A stretch of 64,000 bases of DNA from Solibacillus sp. FSL H8-0538 (GCF_038003525.1 NZ_JBBOPI010000001.1:1851001-1915000), one strand, 5' to 3'. Positions 36,032 to 45,385 are shown, counted from the first letter of the stretch. Numbers and translations are program-made. The notes: a model not told the origin generated them from the sequence alone.

Positions 36032-37192
36032 TTGATTATTGAACCATCGAAGAAAATGTCGCTTTTTGCGCCAGCTATTTTTAGCGACTTAAAGAACTTC
36101 GCAAAACTACAGCAGCAAAAAGGCATGGAGCTAATTGATTTAAGCTTAGGAAGCCCAGACATTCCCCCTGCTGAACGTTTACGTCAACGTATGTCAGAGT
36201 TGACGAGTCTCTCTTCTTCTTACGGCTATACGTTAACAGGAATACAAAAATTTAACGACTCAGTTTGTCGCTATTATAAACGAGTAAATGGTGTTGATTT
36301 AATTCCAGAAACAGAGGTTGTCCAAACGATTGGCTCACAGGAAGGTCTTGTTCACTTACCTGTTGCCTTTTGTGACCCAGGGGACATTGTGTTAACAACA
36401 AATCCAGCTTATGTTGCGTATGATGCCGGCATCCATCTAGCAGGTGCAACACCGTACTACATGCCGCTCACGAAGGAAAACGGCTATTTGCCAGATTTAA
36501 ATGCTGTGCCTGAGGACATTGCACAAAAGGCCAAGCTGCTTATTTTAAACTTACCAGGCAATCCGGTACCAGCAATGCCATCACTTGAATACTTTACTGA
36601 AGTTGTTGCATTTGCAAATAAATACAACATCATTGTGTTACATGATGCGGCATATTCTGAGTTTTACTTTACAGGCGATGCACCGATTAGCTTTCTCGCA
36701 ACACCCGGAGCAAAAGAAGTGGGCCTTGAAATTAACTCATTATCAAAAAGCTTTAGCTTAGCAGGCACTCGAATTGCGTACATAGTCGGCAATGCTGAAA
36801 TGGTATCAATTATTAAACAACTAAAATCAAACTTAGACTTTGGCATTTTCGAGCCAATTCAACAAGTAGCCGCACTTGCATTAGATCACGCAGAGGAAGT
36901 AACAGCCGAGTTACGTCTAACATTCTCTGAGCGTCATAAAACATTAATGGACGGTTTAACTAAAATCGGTTGGGAAGTTGCACCAAGTAACGGTGGCATG
37001 TTCGTGTGGGCAAAATACCCATATGACCTAGATAGTGTCACATTCGCCTATAAAGCGATTGAAGAAACAGGGGTTATTATGGTGCCAGGTACCGTTTTCG
37101 GCTCTGCAGGTGAAGGCTACGTGCGTTTAGCGCTTGTACAAAGTGTAGACAAGCTACAACAAGCCGTAGAAAAATTAAAAACAATTCAATAA
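36032..37192 (+). CDS. PLP-dependent aminotransferase, class I/II
   Basis: 386 residues. TTG at 36032 is 8 bases after AAGGAG; the in-frame GTG at 36023 overlaps that site. Fold type I aminotransferase: LSLGSPDIPPAERLRQRM near 35-52, the cofactor-binding GSQEGL near 104-109, NPAYVAYD, LNLPGNPVPAM near 170-181 (Asn of the N-P-G-N-P motif), DAAYSEFYF and Schiff-base Lys in SLSKSFSLAGTRIAY near 233-247. Close to the group annotated as LL-diaminopimelate- or PatA-like aminotransferases; the exact amino donor is not predictable. Single gene. Confidence 0.9.
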   Translation: MIIEPSKKMSLFAPAIFSDLKNFAKLQQQKGMELIDLSLGSPDIPPAERLRQRMSELTSLSSSYGYTLTGIQKFNDSVCRYYKRVNGVDLIPETEVVQTIGSQEGLVHLPVAFCDPGDIVLTTNPAYVAYDAGIHLAGATPYYMPLTKENGYLPDLNAVPEDIAQKAKLLILNLPGNPVPAMPSLEYFTEVVAFANKYNIIVLHDAAYSEFYFTGDAPISFLATPGAKEVGLEINSLSKSFSLAGTRIAYIVGNAEMVSIIKQLKSNLDFGIFEPIQQVAALALDHAEEVTAELRLTFSERHKTLMDGLTKIGWEVAPSNGGMFVWAKYPYDLDSVTFAYKAIEETGVIMVPGTVFGSAGEGYVRLALVQSVDKLQQAVEKLKTIQ

Positions 37193-37264
37193 AGAAAAAG
37201 TCGACAAAATTAATTTTGAGAACTTTAATTCAGATAACATACCGAAGATTCTTTACACTTATAA

Positions 37265-37768
<504 letters not shown>

Positions 37769-37786
37769 GTTCTAACAATAAAAGAT

Positions 37787-37817
37787 GACCAGCTCGGCTA
37801 GATTAGCCTTGCTGGTC
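37787..37817. terminator. hairpin downstream of the VOC gene
   Basis: GACCAGCTCGGCTA pairs with TAGCCTTGCTGGTC (one mismatch). T-richness downstream is moderate on both strands. Confidence 0.55.
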
Positions 37818-37846
37818 TCTGTCGTTTATTTAGCAGTTCGTCGTTG

Positions 37847-38204
37847 TTAAATCGTAATATACAACCCTACCAAACGATCCGTTGTCATTACGCCATTCTG
37901 TAAGCCCTTCAAATGCGATTCCTGAATGATACCATCCTTAACAGCTTGTTCGATGAAGTTTTCTTGTTTCTGTGCGCAGAGCTGATGATGTAGATCTTTA
38001 AATTCCTCTGTTTCTTGGAAACCAGCCTGTTCTTCGTGTTCAGTGGATTTGATAGTGATGGAATACGTTTTGCTTTTGTCGCCTTCCTTATAACAGCACT
38101 CTTTCAGTGGACACATTTTACACTTTTCGATGTCAAAATAAAACGTCAGCGATTGATTAGTATTTTGGTCTTTCTTCCTTGTACGCGCTTTTCTTATCTA
38201 CTGA
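37847..38204 (-). pseudogene. IS1182-type transposase fragment
   Basis: Reads IRKARTRKKDQNTNQSLTFY, then FDIEKCKMCPLKECCYKEGD and KSKTYSITIKSTEHEEQAGF, closely matching the Cys-rich C-terminal region of the intact transposase (AFYFDIEKCKVCQMREGC). A stop precedes the fragment. After FQETEEFKDL the sequence no longer matches the family's KNRYKIEAKNSELKN block, so the true end is lost as well. Confidence 0.8.
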
Positions 38205-38259
38205 AAAGGATGTTTCTTAAAGAGGAAAAGAAAGTTTTTTTCCTAATAAGCAGATACTA

Positions 38260-38446
38260 GTTGATTGGAGTGGAAGGCGGCGACTCCAGCCGGAATAGCA
38301 TGAGGTGAAGACCCCGCAGGAGCGATTTAGGAACAAAGGCTAAGAACGCCACGTCCTGTGGCAACGCCTTCGTGACCAACATCGTGTTGGCCCGAGGAGG
38401 CTGAGGCCATGCCGGCGGAACGCGTCCGCCTGGAACGCAAATCAAC
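38260..38446 (+). repeat. R3 palindromic element (inside the decayed insertion sequence)
   Basis: The 187-bp copy starts GTTGATTGGAGTGGAAGGCGG and ends GTCCGCCTGGAACGCAAATC-AAC. It is ~60 bp longer than the other two copies because of an internal stretch (around AAGGCTAAGAACGCCACGTC). Confidence 0.75.
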
Positions 38447-38563
38447 GGCTCCCCAATTTTAAAAAGCGAGTAATTGAACGATTTATCGTTCAATTACTCG
38501 CTTTGAAATACCTTTGAGGACTTTTTCAGTGCCCTCGCATAAGGAGGTTGCTTTTTTTATCTA

Positions 38564-39796
38564 TTATTCATTTCGTTTCTCATATACATTAGATGGATCT
38601 GTTTGGAAAAGATTATAACGCTCTTTAAATAAACGATAGCCGTGTGTAACTAATACTTTTAGTAGTGCATAGCCTGGAATCCCTAATACAACACCTGCTA
38701 CGCCAAATAATGAACCTGCTATAAGGAGAACAAAGATAATCGTAATTGGATGGATATGTAATGATTTACCCATAATTTGAGGCGAAATAAACTTCCCTTC
38801 GATTAACTGCACAACGGTCCAGACAATTGCTAACTTCAGCAGCATAAACGGTGACGTAACAACCGCAATTACAGCAGCGGGTGTAATCGCAATAACTGGT
38901 CCTAAATACGGCACAACACTTGTAATCATCGCCAGGAAACCTAGTAGTAGGGCATAATCTAGCCCAATAATTAAAAAGCCGATTGTCATCATAACACCAA
39001 TACAAAATGATACTAAAATTTGCCCTTGAATATATGAGCTAATTTGTTTATCCATATCATGTAACACTTCGCCAACGCCTTTGCGCATACGCGGTGGGAA
39101 TAGACGTAAAATGAATTTCGGCATCTTTTCGCCTTCATACAATAAGTAGAATAAAATGAACGGTACAATAACAAGGGATAATACAATGCCTGTTAATGCT
39201 GAAACGAAGCCTGTAATACCGGTAGCTACACCTGATGCAATATTCGACATTGTATCCTTTACCGTCGTTACTAAATCTTCAGTAAATTTTGTTAGCATTT
39301 CATCGTAGTTAAAATTAATTGTCTCAAAATATTCATTAAAGCGTGAGTTGTTGACGAAGGACACAAAATTTTCGACGACTGCCATAAAATAAATTGGAAA
39401 CTCTTGTACTAAATTCGTAAACTGATCTCGCAGGAACGGATACACGAGTAATACCAGCATCGTTATAATCCCAATTAGTCCTAAATAAATAAGAAGAATT
39501 GCCCAAATACGTGGAACCTTCCATTTTATGAGTAGACGTAGGGCTGGTCTTAGCAAGTAAAACAAAATTACGCCGAGCACCCCTGGTAAAATAATGACCT
39601 CAAACATTACATGAAGTGGTTCAAATATAAACGAAATTTTATCGAATATAAATATGACACAGCCAATTAGTAGTGTAACTAGCAGTAAAAATAATAAATT
39701 CTTGCCGCCAAGAAAGCGGATGAACCGTGTCGAAAAGAGATTCGAATTTTCTTGTAGTAATCGTTTCCCATCATTTGTCTCTATCTCTTTATCCAA
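38564..39796 (-). CDS. AI-2E-family (PerM/YdbI-like) permease
   Basis: A 410-residue membrane protein. TTG at 39796 is ~6 bases after GAGGTG; the GTG nine bases earlier lies in that site. About eight hydrophobic helices, arranged with a long soluble region between helices 3 and 4 (~150-200), as in the AI-2 exporter-like family. Family marks: FYLLYEGEKMPKFILRLFPP and SVVPYLGPVIAITPA near 285-299, and LIEGKFISPQIMGKSLHIHP near 331-350. Members include quorum-signal exporters and Na+/H+ antiporters, so the substrate is open. Confidence 0.88.
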   Translation of the reverse strand: MDKEIETNDGKRLLQENSNLFSTRFIRFLGGKNLLFLLLVTLLIGCVIFIFDKISFIFEPLHVMFEVIILPGVLGVILFYLLRPALRLLIKWKVPRIWAILLIYLGLIGIITMLVLLVYPFLRDQFTNLVQEFPIYFMAVVENFVSFVNNSRFNEYFETINFNYDEMLTKFTEDLVTTVKDTMSNIASGVATGITGFVSALTGIVLSLVIVPFILFYLLYEGEKMPKFILRLFPPRMRKGVGEVLHDMDKQISSYIQGQILVSFCIGVMMTIGFLIIGLDYALLLGFLAMITSVVPYLGPVIAITPAAVIAVVTSPFMLLKLAIVWTVVQLIEGKFISPQIMGKSLHIHPITIIFVLLIAGSLFGVAGVVLGIPGYALLKVLVTHGYRLFKERYNLFQTDPSNVYEKRNE

Positions 39797-39872
39797 AAAA
39801 ATCACCTCAACAAATTGCCAAATTTTCTACTATTTCTATTTTAACATGTAAAAACGGTCCGTAAACGGATTG

Positions 39873-40811
39873 TTACTCCTCTAATTGTAAAAAATCATGT
39901 AGAAGCTGTTTATTTTGCTCCACATCTAGCTCAATTACGGATCCCGCGTGACGGTAACTATTAAATGTATATGTGCCTTCAGTAGGAATAGACATTTTAT
40001 CAATTGTGACAGCTCCACCTGCAACAACTGACAATACTGTTTTTAGCTCCTGAGCACTCGTTAAGTCGCTCGTCACATAGCCTTGCGCTGCGCCAACAAA
40101 TTTGGGTAGATTTTTTACATTACCCGGTGCTAGTAGCTCATTTTTCAATGCTTCAACTACCTTTTGTTGACGTGCTACACGACCAAAATCCCCTTCTGCA
40201 TCCGCTCGGAAACGTGCATAGCCTAGTAATTCTTGACCATTTAACTTATGCACACCTTGTTTTAGCTCAACATAAATATTTTCAGACATATCTTTTTCAA
40301 CTTCTATTTCAATGCCATTTGGTGCTAAAATATCGATTAATGATTCAAAGCTTTTAAAATCAATAAGTGCATAATGATGAATGGGTATATCAAACATATT
40401 ATTTAATGTCTCTTTTAAGAGCTGTACCCCGCCTAAATAATAGGCAGTATTCAATTTATATGACTGGTAACCTGGGATTTCGGCATAAATATCACGCATA
40501 AATGACACCAGCTTCATGTCATTTGTATCGCGGTTCCAAGACAATAGCATCATCGTATCTGAACGTGATTTTTCCTCACCACGGCTATCCACACCTAAAA
40601 TTAAATAGTTCTCGATTTTGTTTACATTTTCATCTGCTGTAAAATCTTCTTTCGGTAGCTTTGTTTCACTCGCATGCTGCAGGCCGCTACGATACTGCGT
40701 AACTCCATATGCGGCTACCGCTACAATGAGTATGAGTAGTACTACTGAGATGAAACGGCGCTTACGTAACCGTTTTTTCTTATACCTTGTAGGGCGTATT
40801 TCTTCTTCCAT
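39873..40811 (-). CDS. LytR-CpsA-Psr (LCP) family wall-polymer ligase
   Basis: 312 residues. ATG at 40811 is 8 bases after AAAGGAG. A basic cytoplasmic N-terminus and one membrane helix (about 21-40) are followed by the extracellular LCP domain: ILGVDSRGEEKSRSDTMMLLS near 72-92, VSFMRDIYAEIPGY, KLNTAYYLGG and the C-terminal ARFRADAEGDFGRVARQQKVV near 200-220 with the phosphate-binding Arg residues. Such enzymes attach teichoic acid or other glycopolymers from undecaprenyl carriers to peptidoglycan. Single gene. Confidence 0.93.
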   Translation of the reverse strand: MEEEIRPTRYKKKRLRKRRFISVVLLILIVAVAAYGVTQYRSGLQHASETKLPKEDFTADENVNKIENYLILGVDSRGEEKSRSDTMMLLSWNRDTNDMKLVSFMRDIYAEIPGYQSYKLNTAYYLGGVQLLKETLNNMFDIPIHHYALIDFKSFESLIDILAPNGIEIEVEKDMSENIYVELKQGVHKLNGQELLGYARFRADAEGDFGRVARQQKVVEALKNELLAPGNVKNLPKFVGAAQGYVTSDLTSAQELKTVLSVVAGGAVTIDKMSIPTEGTYTFNSYRHAGSVIELDVEQNKQLLHDFLQLEE

Positions 40812-41002
40812 AATCAAAACTCCTTTTTAATTCGTGCTAATTAGACGTCATCTATACTTTATTAGTTCCATCACATTTGCCTTATTATACTACTAAGTCC
40901 TTTTATACGTAGCATTTCGTACCAAAATCAAGCCTAATTTCTCATTTGTGCACATAGAAAGGAAGTGATACAATACTACATATTTTATGTAGGAGTGATT
41001 TT

Positions 41003-41521
41003 ATGGAAAAAGCAACATTTGCAGGCGGTTGTTTTTGGTGTATGGTAAAACCGTTTGCAGAGTGGGATGGCATCGAGAAAGTTACGTCCGGTTATATGGG
41101 CGGTCATGTGGAAAACCCTACATATGAAGACGTAAAACACGGTGACTCTGGACACTTGGAAGTTGTTGAAATCCAGTTTGACCCAAAACGGTTCTCTTAT
41201 ATGCGTCTACTTGAAATTTATTGGATACAAATTGACCCGACAGATGACGGTGGTCAATTCCACGACCGCGGAGAATCATATAAAACCGTTATTTTCACAC
41301 ATAATGAGCAGCAACGTTTTGCTGCAGAGCGTTCAAAATCGGATTTAGCAGCAAGTGGACGTTTTAAAAAACCGATTGTCACTAAGATTTGTCCAGCAGA
41401 AAAGTTTTGGGCTGCTGAAGACTATCATCAAGATTACTACAAAAAAGAAGAGTCACATTACAAGGAAGACCGTGCCATCAGTGGCCGTGATGAGTTTATT
41501 AACGCGCACTGGGAGAAATAG
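41003..41521 (+). CDS. msrA: peptide methionine-S-sulfoxide reductase MsrA
   Basis: A 172-residue enzyme that repairs S-form methionine sulfoxide. ATG after GTAGGAGTGAT. Catalytic Cys10 in [57 protein letters not shown] and AEDYHQDY are typical. The usual second Trp/Phe positions are kept. The C-terminal resolving Cys pair of some MsrA proteins is not visible; Cys13 next to the active site and a Cys in [10 protein letters not shown] are the candidates. No msrB adjoins. Confidence 0.95.
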   Translation: MEKATFAGGCFWCMVKPFAEWDGIEKVTSGYMGGHVENPTYEDVKHGDSGHLEVVEIQFDPKRFSYMRLLEIYWIQIDPTDDGGQFHDRGESYKTVIFTHNEQQRFAAERSKSDLAASGRFKKPIVTKICPAEKFWAAEDYHQDYYKKEESHYKEDRAISGRDEFINAHWEK

Positions 41522-41525
41522 CAAA

Positions 41526-41569
41526 AATCCTGTGAAATCGATTAGTCGATCTCACAGGATTTTTTTATA
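41526..41569 (+). terminator. msrA terminator
   Basis: AAATCCTGTGA-AATCGA pairs with TCGATC-TCACAGGATTT, followed by seven T residues. Confidence 0.85.
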
Positions 41570-41709
41570 GTTAAGGAAATTATAAAATTCCGCCATGTGG
41601 ATAACATTTAAATAAGTAAATGCTACGTCTAGGCTAAAGCGCCAGCCCCTCGAGGTCGCTTCGGGCTCGCAAGCAGCTGTCGGGGCTAAGCAGGCACTTT
41701 AGCTCTTTT
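41570..41709 (+). repeat. R1 dispersed repeat with internal deletion
   Basis: Same 70-base head and palindromic arms as the 13.3 kb copy, with TGTGGATAA in the head. The ~41 bases from GATCCCTCGGG to GTTTACTTTCGC are absent, exactly between two copies of TCGCTTCG in the longer version. Its last ~10 bases form the end of the recQ coding sequence and stop codon on the other strand. Confidence 0.85.
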
Positions 41710-43474
41710 GTTTGTTAAATGTGCATATTGCCTCAATAAAGGCTGCTCCGTATTTTTCAAGCTTGCTTTCACCGACACCGCTTACATTTAAAAACTCCAT
41801 GTCATTCATTGGACGCTTTTCGCACATATCACGAAGCGTTTTATCAGAGAACACAACAAATGGTGGTACGCCTTCACGTTCTGAAATTTCTTTACGAATT
41901 TTGCGTAGCGCCTCGAATAGTGGATCATTTTCTTCAACAACGGCTTTCACAGGACGAGCGGCTTTTCGGTATACCTTTTCCTTTCCGAGCAGTATCGCCT
42001 TCCCTTCGTCCGAAATGAAAATCGTGGGGAACTGGCCGTTACTAACAAGGATTAGTCGCTCCGCAATTAAAAACTCAATGAAATTAGCAATCTCTTTTGC
42101 ATTCATAGGCTTTAAGATGCCGTATGTAGGTAACTTTTGAAAGCCGAACTCCAGTATCTTCTTGCTTCTTGAGCCAGCAAGAACTTGCGCGGTCATTTGC
42201 TTACCAAATTTTTGCCCCATCCGTACGACGCAAGATAATACTTTTTGGGCATCCTCTGTTACGTCCTGTTTCGGGCGCTCATCAACACAGTTCGCACATC
42301 GCCCACAAGTAGCAGCATTTTCCTCGCCAAAATATTTAACAATAAAGCGTTGTAAACACTGCTCAGTATGGCAATAATCAATCATCTTGTGAAGTTTTGT
42401 TAGCTCAAAAGGAATACGCGACCGGTCCTGTGCCTGATCGATTAAAAAGCGCTGTGTTTGCTCATCCGATGAAGAATACAGCAACACACATTCACTCGGT
42501 AAGCCGTCACGCCCTGCACGTCCTGCTTCCTGATAATAACTCTCCATATTGCGCGGCATTTGGTAATGCAAAACAAAACGCACATTGGTTTTATTAATGC
42601 CCATCCCAAATGCATTCGTTGCGACCATTACTTGCACCTCGTCATTTAAAAAGCGGTTTTGCTCATACGTTCGATCTTCCTCAAATAGCCCTGCATGATA
42701 TTTTGCCACGGCAACACCGGCTTTACGCAACATCTCATAGACCGCTTCCACCGATTTTCGTGTCGCCGCGTAAATAATACCAGCCTCATTTGGACTATTT
42801 TTCACGTAGTTTTTCACGAACGTATCTTTACTCTCACCTGCCATGACAGAAAACTTCAAATTTTCGCGTGCAAAGCCTGTAATAAAGGTGTTATCCGCTT
42901 CGATTTTAAGCGTCTCGCAAATATCCGCACATACATCCTCTGTCGCAGTTGCAGTCAGTGCAATAACAGTCGGCTTCTGCTCCCATAGCCCTAGCATTTT
43001 ATGAATTGCCCGGTAGCTCGGACGGAAATCATGTCCCCACTGCGAAATACAGTGCGCCTCGTCAATCGCAATGAGTGGCACACGAATTTGCGCAAGCTCC
43101 ATACAGAAATGATCATTTTCTAAACGCTCTGGTGCAATATATAGCAATTTTATGCGTCCACTGCGCACGCCGTACATAACATCTTGCACCTCATCAAACT
43201 TGAGCGAGCTATTAATAAATGCCGCGTGTACCCCACTTGTTACGAGCATATCTACTTGATCCTTCATTAAGGAAATGAGTGGTGAAATAACGATTGTTGT
43301 GCCTTCTAAACATAGCGCTGGCACTTGATAACAAAGGGATTTCCCGCCACCTGTAGGCATTACTACTAATGTGTCTTGTCCGTTTAAAACATTTTCAATG
43401 ACTTCTGACTGACCAGGGCGGAAAGAATCATAGCCGAAGTACGTTTTTAATTGTTGTTGTGCTTGTCCGATCAT
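41699..43474 (-). CDS. recQ: ATP-dependent DNA helicase RecQ
   Basis: 591 residues, the usual length of Bacillus RecQ. ATG at 43474 follows GTGAGGA; the open frame continues 37 codons further without a start site. 3'-5' helicase motifs: FRPGQ (motif 0), MPTGGGKSLCYQ (I), IDEAHCISQWGHDFRPSY (II and aromatic loop), ALTATA (III), IIYAATRKSVE (IV), VATNAFGMGINKTNVRFV (V) and YYQEAGRAGRDG (VI). The RQC zinc site is C...CGRCANC near 375-400, and an HRDC domain occupies about 510-585 (LRKIRKEISEREGVPPFVVF). The final residues (KQKS) are encoded by the R1 repeat that abuts the gene. Confidence 0.96.
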   Translation of the reverse strand: MIGQAQQQLKTYFGYDSFRPGQSEVIENVLNGQDTLVVMPTGGGKSLCYQVPALCLEGTTIVISPLISLMKDQVDMLVTSGVHAAFINSSLKFDEVQDVMYGVRSGRIKLLYIAPERLENDHFCMELAQIRVPLIAIDEAHCISQWGHDFRPSYRAIHKMLGLWEQKPTVIALTATATEDVCADICETLKIEADNTFITGFARENLKFSVMAGESKDTFVKNYVKNSPNEAGIIYAATRKSVEAVYEMLRKAGVAVAKYHAGLFEEDRTYEQNRFLNDEVQVMVATNAFGMGINKTNVRFVLHYQMPRNMESYYQEAGRAGRDGLPSECVLLYSSSDEQTQRFLIDQAQDRSRIPFELTKLHKMIDYCHTEQCLQRFIVKYFGEENAATCGRCANCVDERPKQDVTEDAQKVLSCVVRMGQKFGKQMTAQVLAGSRSKKILEFGFQKLPTYGILKPMNAKEIANFIEFLIAERLILVSNGQFPTIFISDEGKAILLGKEKVYRKAARPVKAVVEENDPLFEALRKIRKEISEREGVPPFVVFSDKTLRDMCEKRPMNDMEFLNVSGVGESKLEKYGAAFIEAICTFNKQKS

Positions 43475-43804
43475 ATTGTCCTCACTTTTAATATAGTTAA
43501 CTTCCATTATACATGATTTGTGAGTGGAACGAGTTGTAGGTTTTAGTTTACATAATATAGTTATTAATGTTGTCGAAATATTCAAATTCCCTTATTAATA
43601 TTTTAGTTTACATAATAAAATTATAATTGATTGAAATAGTTATCGATGCAAGCTGCTTTCTCAATGCCTCTGCACTATCTTCAAATCCGCGGTGAAACTA
43701 TTCAATAAGGGGTCTCGTCATAAAAATACGGATTTACAACAGTAAGTAAAAAATTTACCAAAACATCTGTTTGGTAGCGTTTTACTTATTAAGATAATTA
43801 AGCA
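43475..43804. other. intergenic region with direct repeats and a nested hairpin
   Basis: The 17-mer TTTTAGTTTACATAATA occurs at 43541-43557 and again at 43601-43617, exactly 60 bases apart, upstream of recQ. Further on, 43742-43790 can fold into a two-tier hairpin (outer TAAGTAAAA/TTTTACTTA, inner ACCAAA/TTTGGT). No gene was seen. Confidence 0.5.
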
Positions 43805-43866
43805 TTGACATTATTATACATAAAATGTAAATTTATTTTTACGTAAAGTAAAGTTAACTTTACTTT
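43805..43866 (+). promoter_or_regulatory. promoter and 22-bp palindromic operator of the XRE regulator operon
   Basis: TTGACA (43805-43810), 17-base spacer and TAAATT (43828-43833) form a probable promoter. Just downstream, 43845-43866 is a perfect palindrome with arms AAAGTAAAGTT / AACTTTACTTT, ending 15 bases before the regulator start. Autorepression is the natural inference. Confidence 0.6.
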
Positions 43867-43881
43867 CAGGTAGGTGAAACA

Positions 43882-44085
43882 ATGGAAAATAATATTAAGG
43901 ACTTACGTGCAAGGTATGATTTTTCTCAAGATGTACTGGCTAAAAAGTTAGGCGTCTCTAGGCAAACCATTATATCTTTGGAAAAAGGACGTTATAATCC
44001 TTCAATCACACTAGCATTTAAATTAGCTCGTCTATTTAATTGTCATATTGAAGATATTTTTATTTATGAGGAGGACAATCAATGA
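43882..44085 (+). CDS. XRE-family transcriptional regulator, 67 aa
   Basis: A single helix-turn-helix domain (IKDLRARYDFSQDVLAKKLG, then VSRQTIISLEKGRYNPSITL, then AFKLARLFNCHIEDIF), as in YozG/Cro-like regulators. ATG after AGGTAGGTGAA. It overlaps the next gene by 4 bases (ATGA), so the two are translationally coupled; such small regulators commonly control their membrane-protein partner. A palindromic operator lies in its leader. Confidence 0.9.
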   Translation: MENNIKDLRARYDFSQDVLAKKLGVSRQTIISLEKGRYNPSITLAFKLARLFNCHIEDIFIYEEDNQ

Positions 44086-44456
44086 AAAATAAAAGAGCAA
44101 TCTTTTTATTTTTAGGTTTCACTATGCTAGTAAATGCACTTTTAGTTAATGGCGCTTATATTTTTTCAGGCAAGTTTCCAGAATCATTAATGGCAGTTGC
44201 TTTAACGATTATGGCGTTCTGTTTAGCCTATTTAACACCCCACTTTGCTACAAAAGATGAGCGAGCACAAAAAATTCGAGAACGCGCCATATATATTAGT
44301 TATTTTTGGGGTATTGGTTTTGCAGTTATTTTAATGATGATCTTCAACCCTATCACAAGTATAAATCTTGCTGCCTTTCACGTATTATCACTATTCATGG
44401 CCTTATATACTTCTACTGTCTTTTTAAACATGGTTTATTATGCAAAAAAATATTAA
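44082..44456 (+). CDS. four-helix membrane protein, partner of the XRE regulator
   Basis: 124 residues with four hydrophobic helices (about 7-28, 34-52, 66-84, 95-118) and a charged loop (ATKDERAQKIRERA) between the second and third, a pattern typical of the DUF2178-like proteins found beside small XRE regulators. Start overlaps the regulator stop. Function unknown. Confidence 0.78.
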   Translation: MKNKRAIFLFLGFTMLVNALLVNGAYIFSGKFPESLMAVALTIMAFCLAYLTPHFATKDERAQKIRERAIYISYFWGIGFAVILMMIFNPITSINLAAFHVLSLFMALYTSTVFLNMVYYAKKY

Positions 44457-44549
44457 ACATATTGTTAAATCGGTTCCAAACGATGGTTAGGGAAGGTTTT
44501 ATTTTAACTAACGCGGCAGGTAAATTAAAACGAGATGGAGAGATTAAAT

Positions 44550-45011
44550 ATGAGAGGAATATCTTTTGAAATTCCCAACACTTATGGGAAATACTTATTT
44601 GAAATACTAGAAGGCATTAATATAAAAGAATTTACTTGGAAAATTGGTAATGGAGAATCATATTTTATCGATAATAATCAACTAGGTAATTCATTATTTC
44701 CAACTTCCTGCATATTCGATGGTAAAAAACTTTATAAGGAAATTTCAAAAGAAGATTATTATCTTATATTTGTTGATTTAAAAGGGTTTACCAAAAAGGA
44801 AGATATAAGAAAAGTTGCAACATATCAAGAGTTTATTGAAAGTGAGTGTCAGTTTGTATTACTAATAGTCGATTCCTCATATGTAACCATTTACTCAAAA
44901 GATCAGGTCACTCTCAATCATATTTTCTTTAAAGCAGTAAGTGTCGGTTACGAAAACATAGAGTATATTACAGATGAAAATGATACAAGAACAACGTTGA
45001 TAGCTTTTTAA
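44550..45011 (+). CDS. DUF2691-family protein
   Basis: 153 residues. ATG at 44550 follows GGAGAG at proper spacing; the upstream ATG at 44535 is part of that site. The sequence fits DUF2691 as I remember it: RGISFEIPNTYGKYLFEILE, WKIGNGE, YYLIFVDLKGF, CQFVLLIVDSSYVTIYSKDQ and the end YENIEYITDENDTRTTL. Function unknown; the family is found in Bacillus and relatives. A small L7/L12-like gene follows 59 bases later. Confidence 0.8.
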   Translation: MRGISFEIPNTYGKYLFEILEGINIKEFTWKIGNGESYFIDNNQLGNSLFPTSCIFDGKKLYKEISKEDYYLIFVDLKGFTKKEDIRKVATYQEFIESECQFVLLIVDSSYVTIYSKDQVTLNHIFFKAVSVGYENIEYITDENDTRTTLIAF

Positions 45012-45070
45012 AATTTTCCCAAACGCCGCTTTGGGAATGTTAAACTTTAATTACACGAGGGGGCGAAAAA

Positions 45071-45226
45071 ATGGATTATACTAAAATCTATAATGAGGAA
45101 CTGATTGCCTTAGTAAAAGAGAAAATAAAGTCAGTCGGTGAAATTAAAGCGGTGAAGTTTTTGAGAGAGCAAACAGGTATGTCCTTAATACAGGCAAAAA
45201 AATTTGTAGATTTTTGTAAAGAATAG
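45071..45226 (+). CDS. small protein resembling the ribosomal L7/L12 C-terminal domain
   Basis: 51 residues: MDYTKIYNEELIALVKEKIK, SVGEIKAVKFLREQTGMSLI, QAKKFVDFCKE. The stretch IKAVKFLREQTGMSLIQAKKFVD has the helix-turn-helix pattern of the L7/L12 C-terminal domain (IKVVREATGLGLKEAKDLV type), without the rest of the ribosomal protein. ATG after GAGGGGGC. Small proteins of this kind occur singly in Bacillus; their role is unknown. A hairpin TTCCCAAAC...TTTGGGAA lies between DUF2691 and this gene (45017-45036). Confidence 0.72.
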   Translation: MDYTKIYNEELIALVKEKIKSVGEIKAVKFLREQTGMSLIQAKKFVDFCKE

Positions 45227-45335
45227 ACATAAAAATTAGAGTCAATAAATTAACCTGTGTTTTATTGCAACAATGATTTATAAAGCATACAAAAGTTACC
45301 CCAAAAACGTTCCCAAATGAAAGTTTGGTAGTACA

Positions 45336-45385
45336 CAAAAAAGCTCGAAATACTGTTATATCAGCGTTTCGAGCTTTTTCTTGTT
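45336..45385 (+). terminator. terminator downstream of the L7/L12-like gene
   Basis: AAAAAGCTCGAAA pairs with TTTCGAGCTTTTT over a ~19-base loop. Confidence 0.75.

Larger units (their letters stand above)
37847..38536 (-). mobile_element. decayed IS1182-type insertion sequence (right end and transposase fragment)
   Basis: The right end GACTTTTTCAGTGCCCTC (38519-38536) is identical to that of the complete element at 2.5-4.3 kb. Inward come a long perfect hairpin (AAAGCGAGTAATTGAACGAT... near 38463-38503), an R3 element (38260-38446) and a transposase C-terminal fragment. No left inverted repeat is visible and roughly two thirds of the transposase is missing, so the element is dead. The order right end - hairpin - R3 - transposase is the same as in the intact copy. 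Confidence 0.8.

Noticed and set aside
38257-38493. 78-codon open frame in the second IS remnant
   Set aside because: Consists of R3 repeat sequence; same kind of frame occurs in other R3 copies by chance of composition.
41712-42140. 142-codon open frame antisense to recQ
   Set aside because: Shadow of the recQ coding sequence; no start signal and no protein-like pattern.
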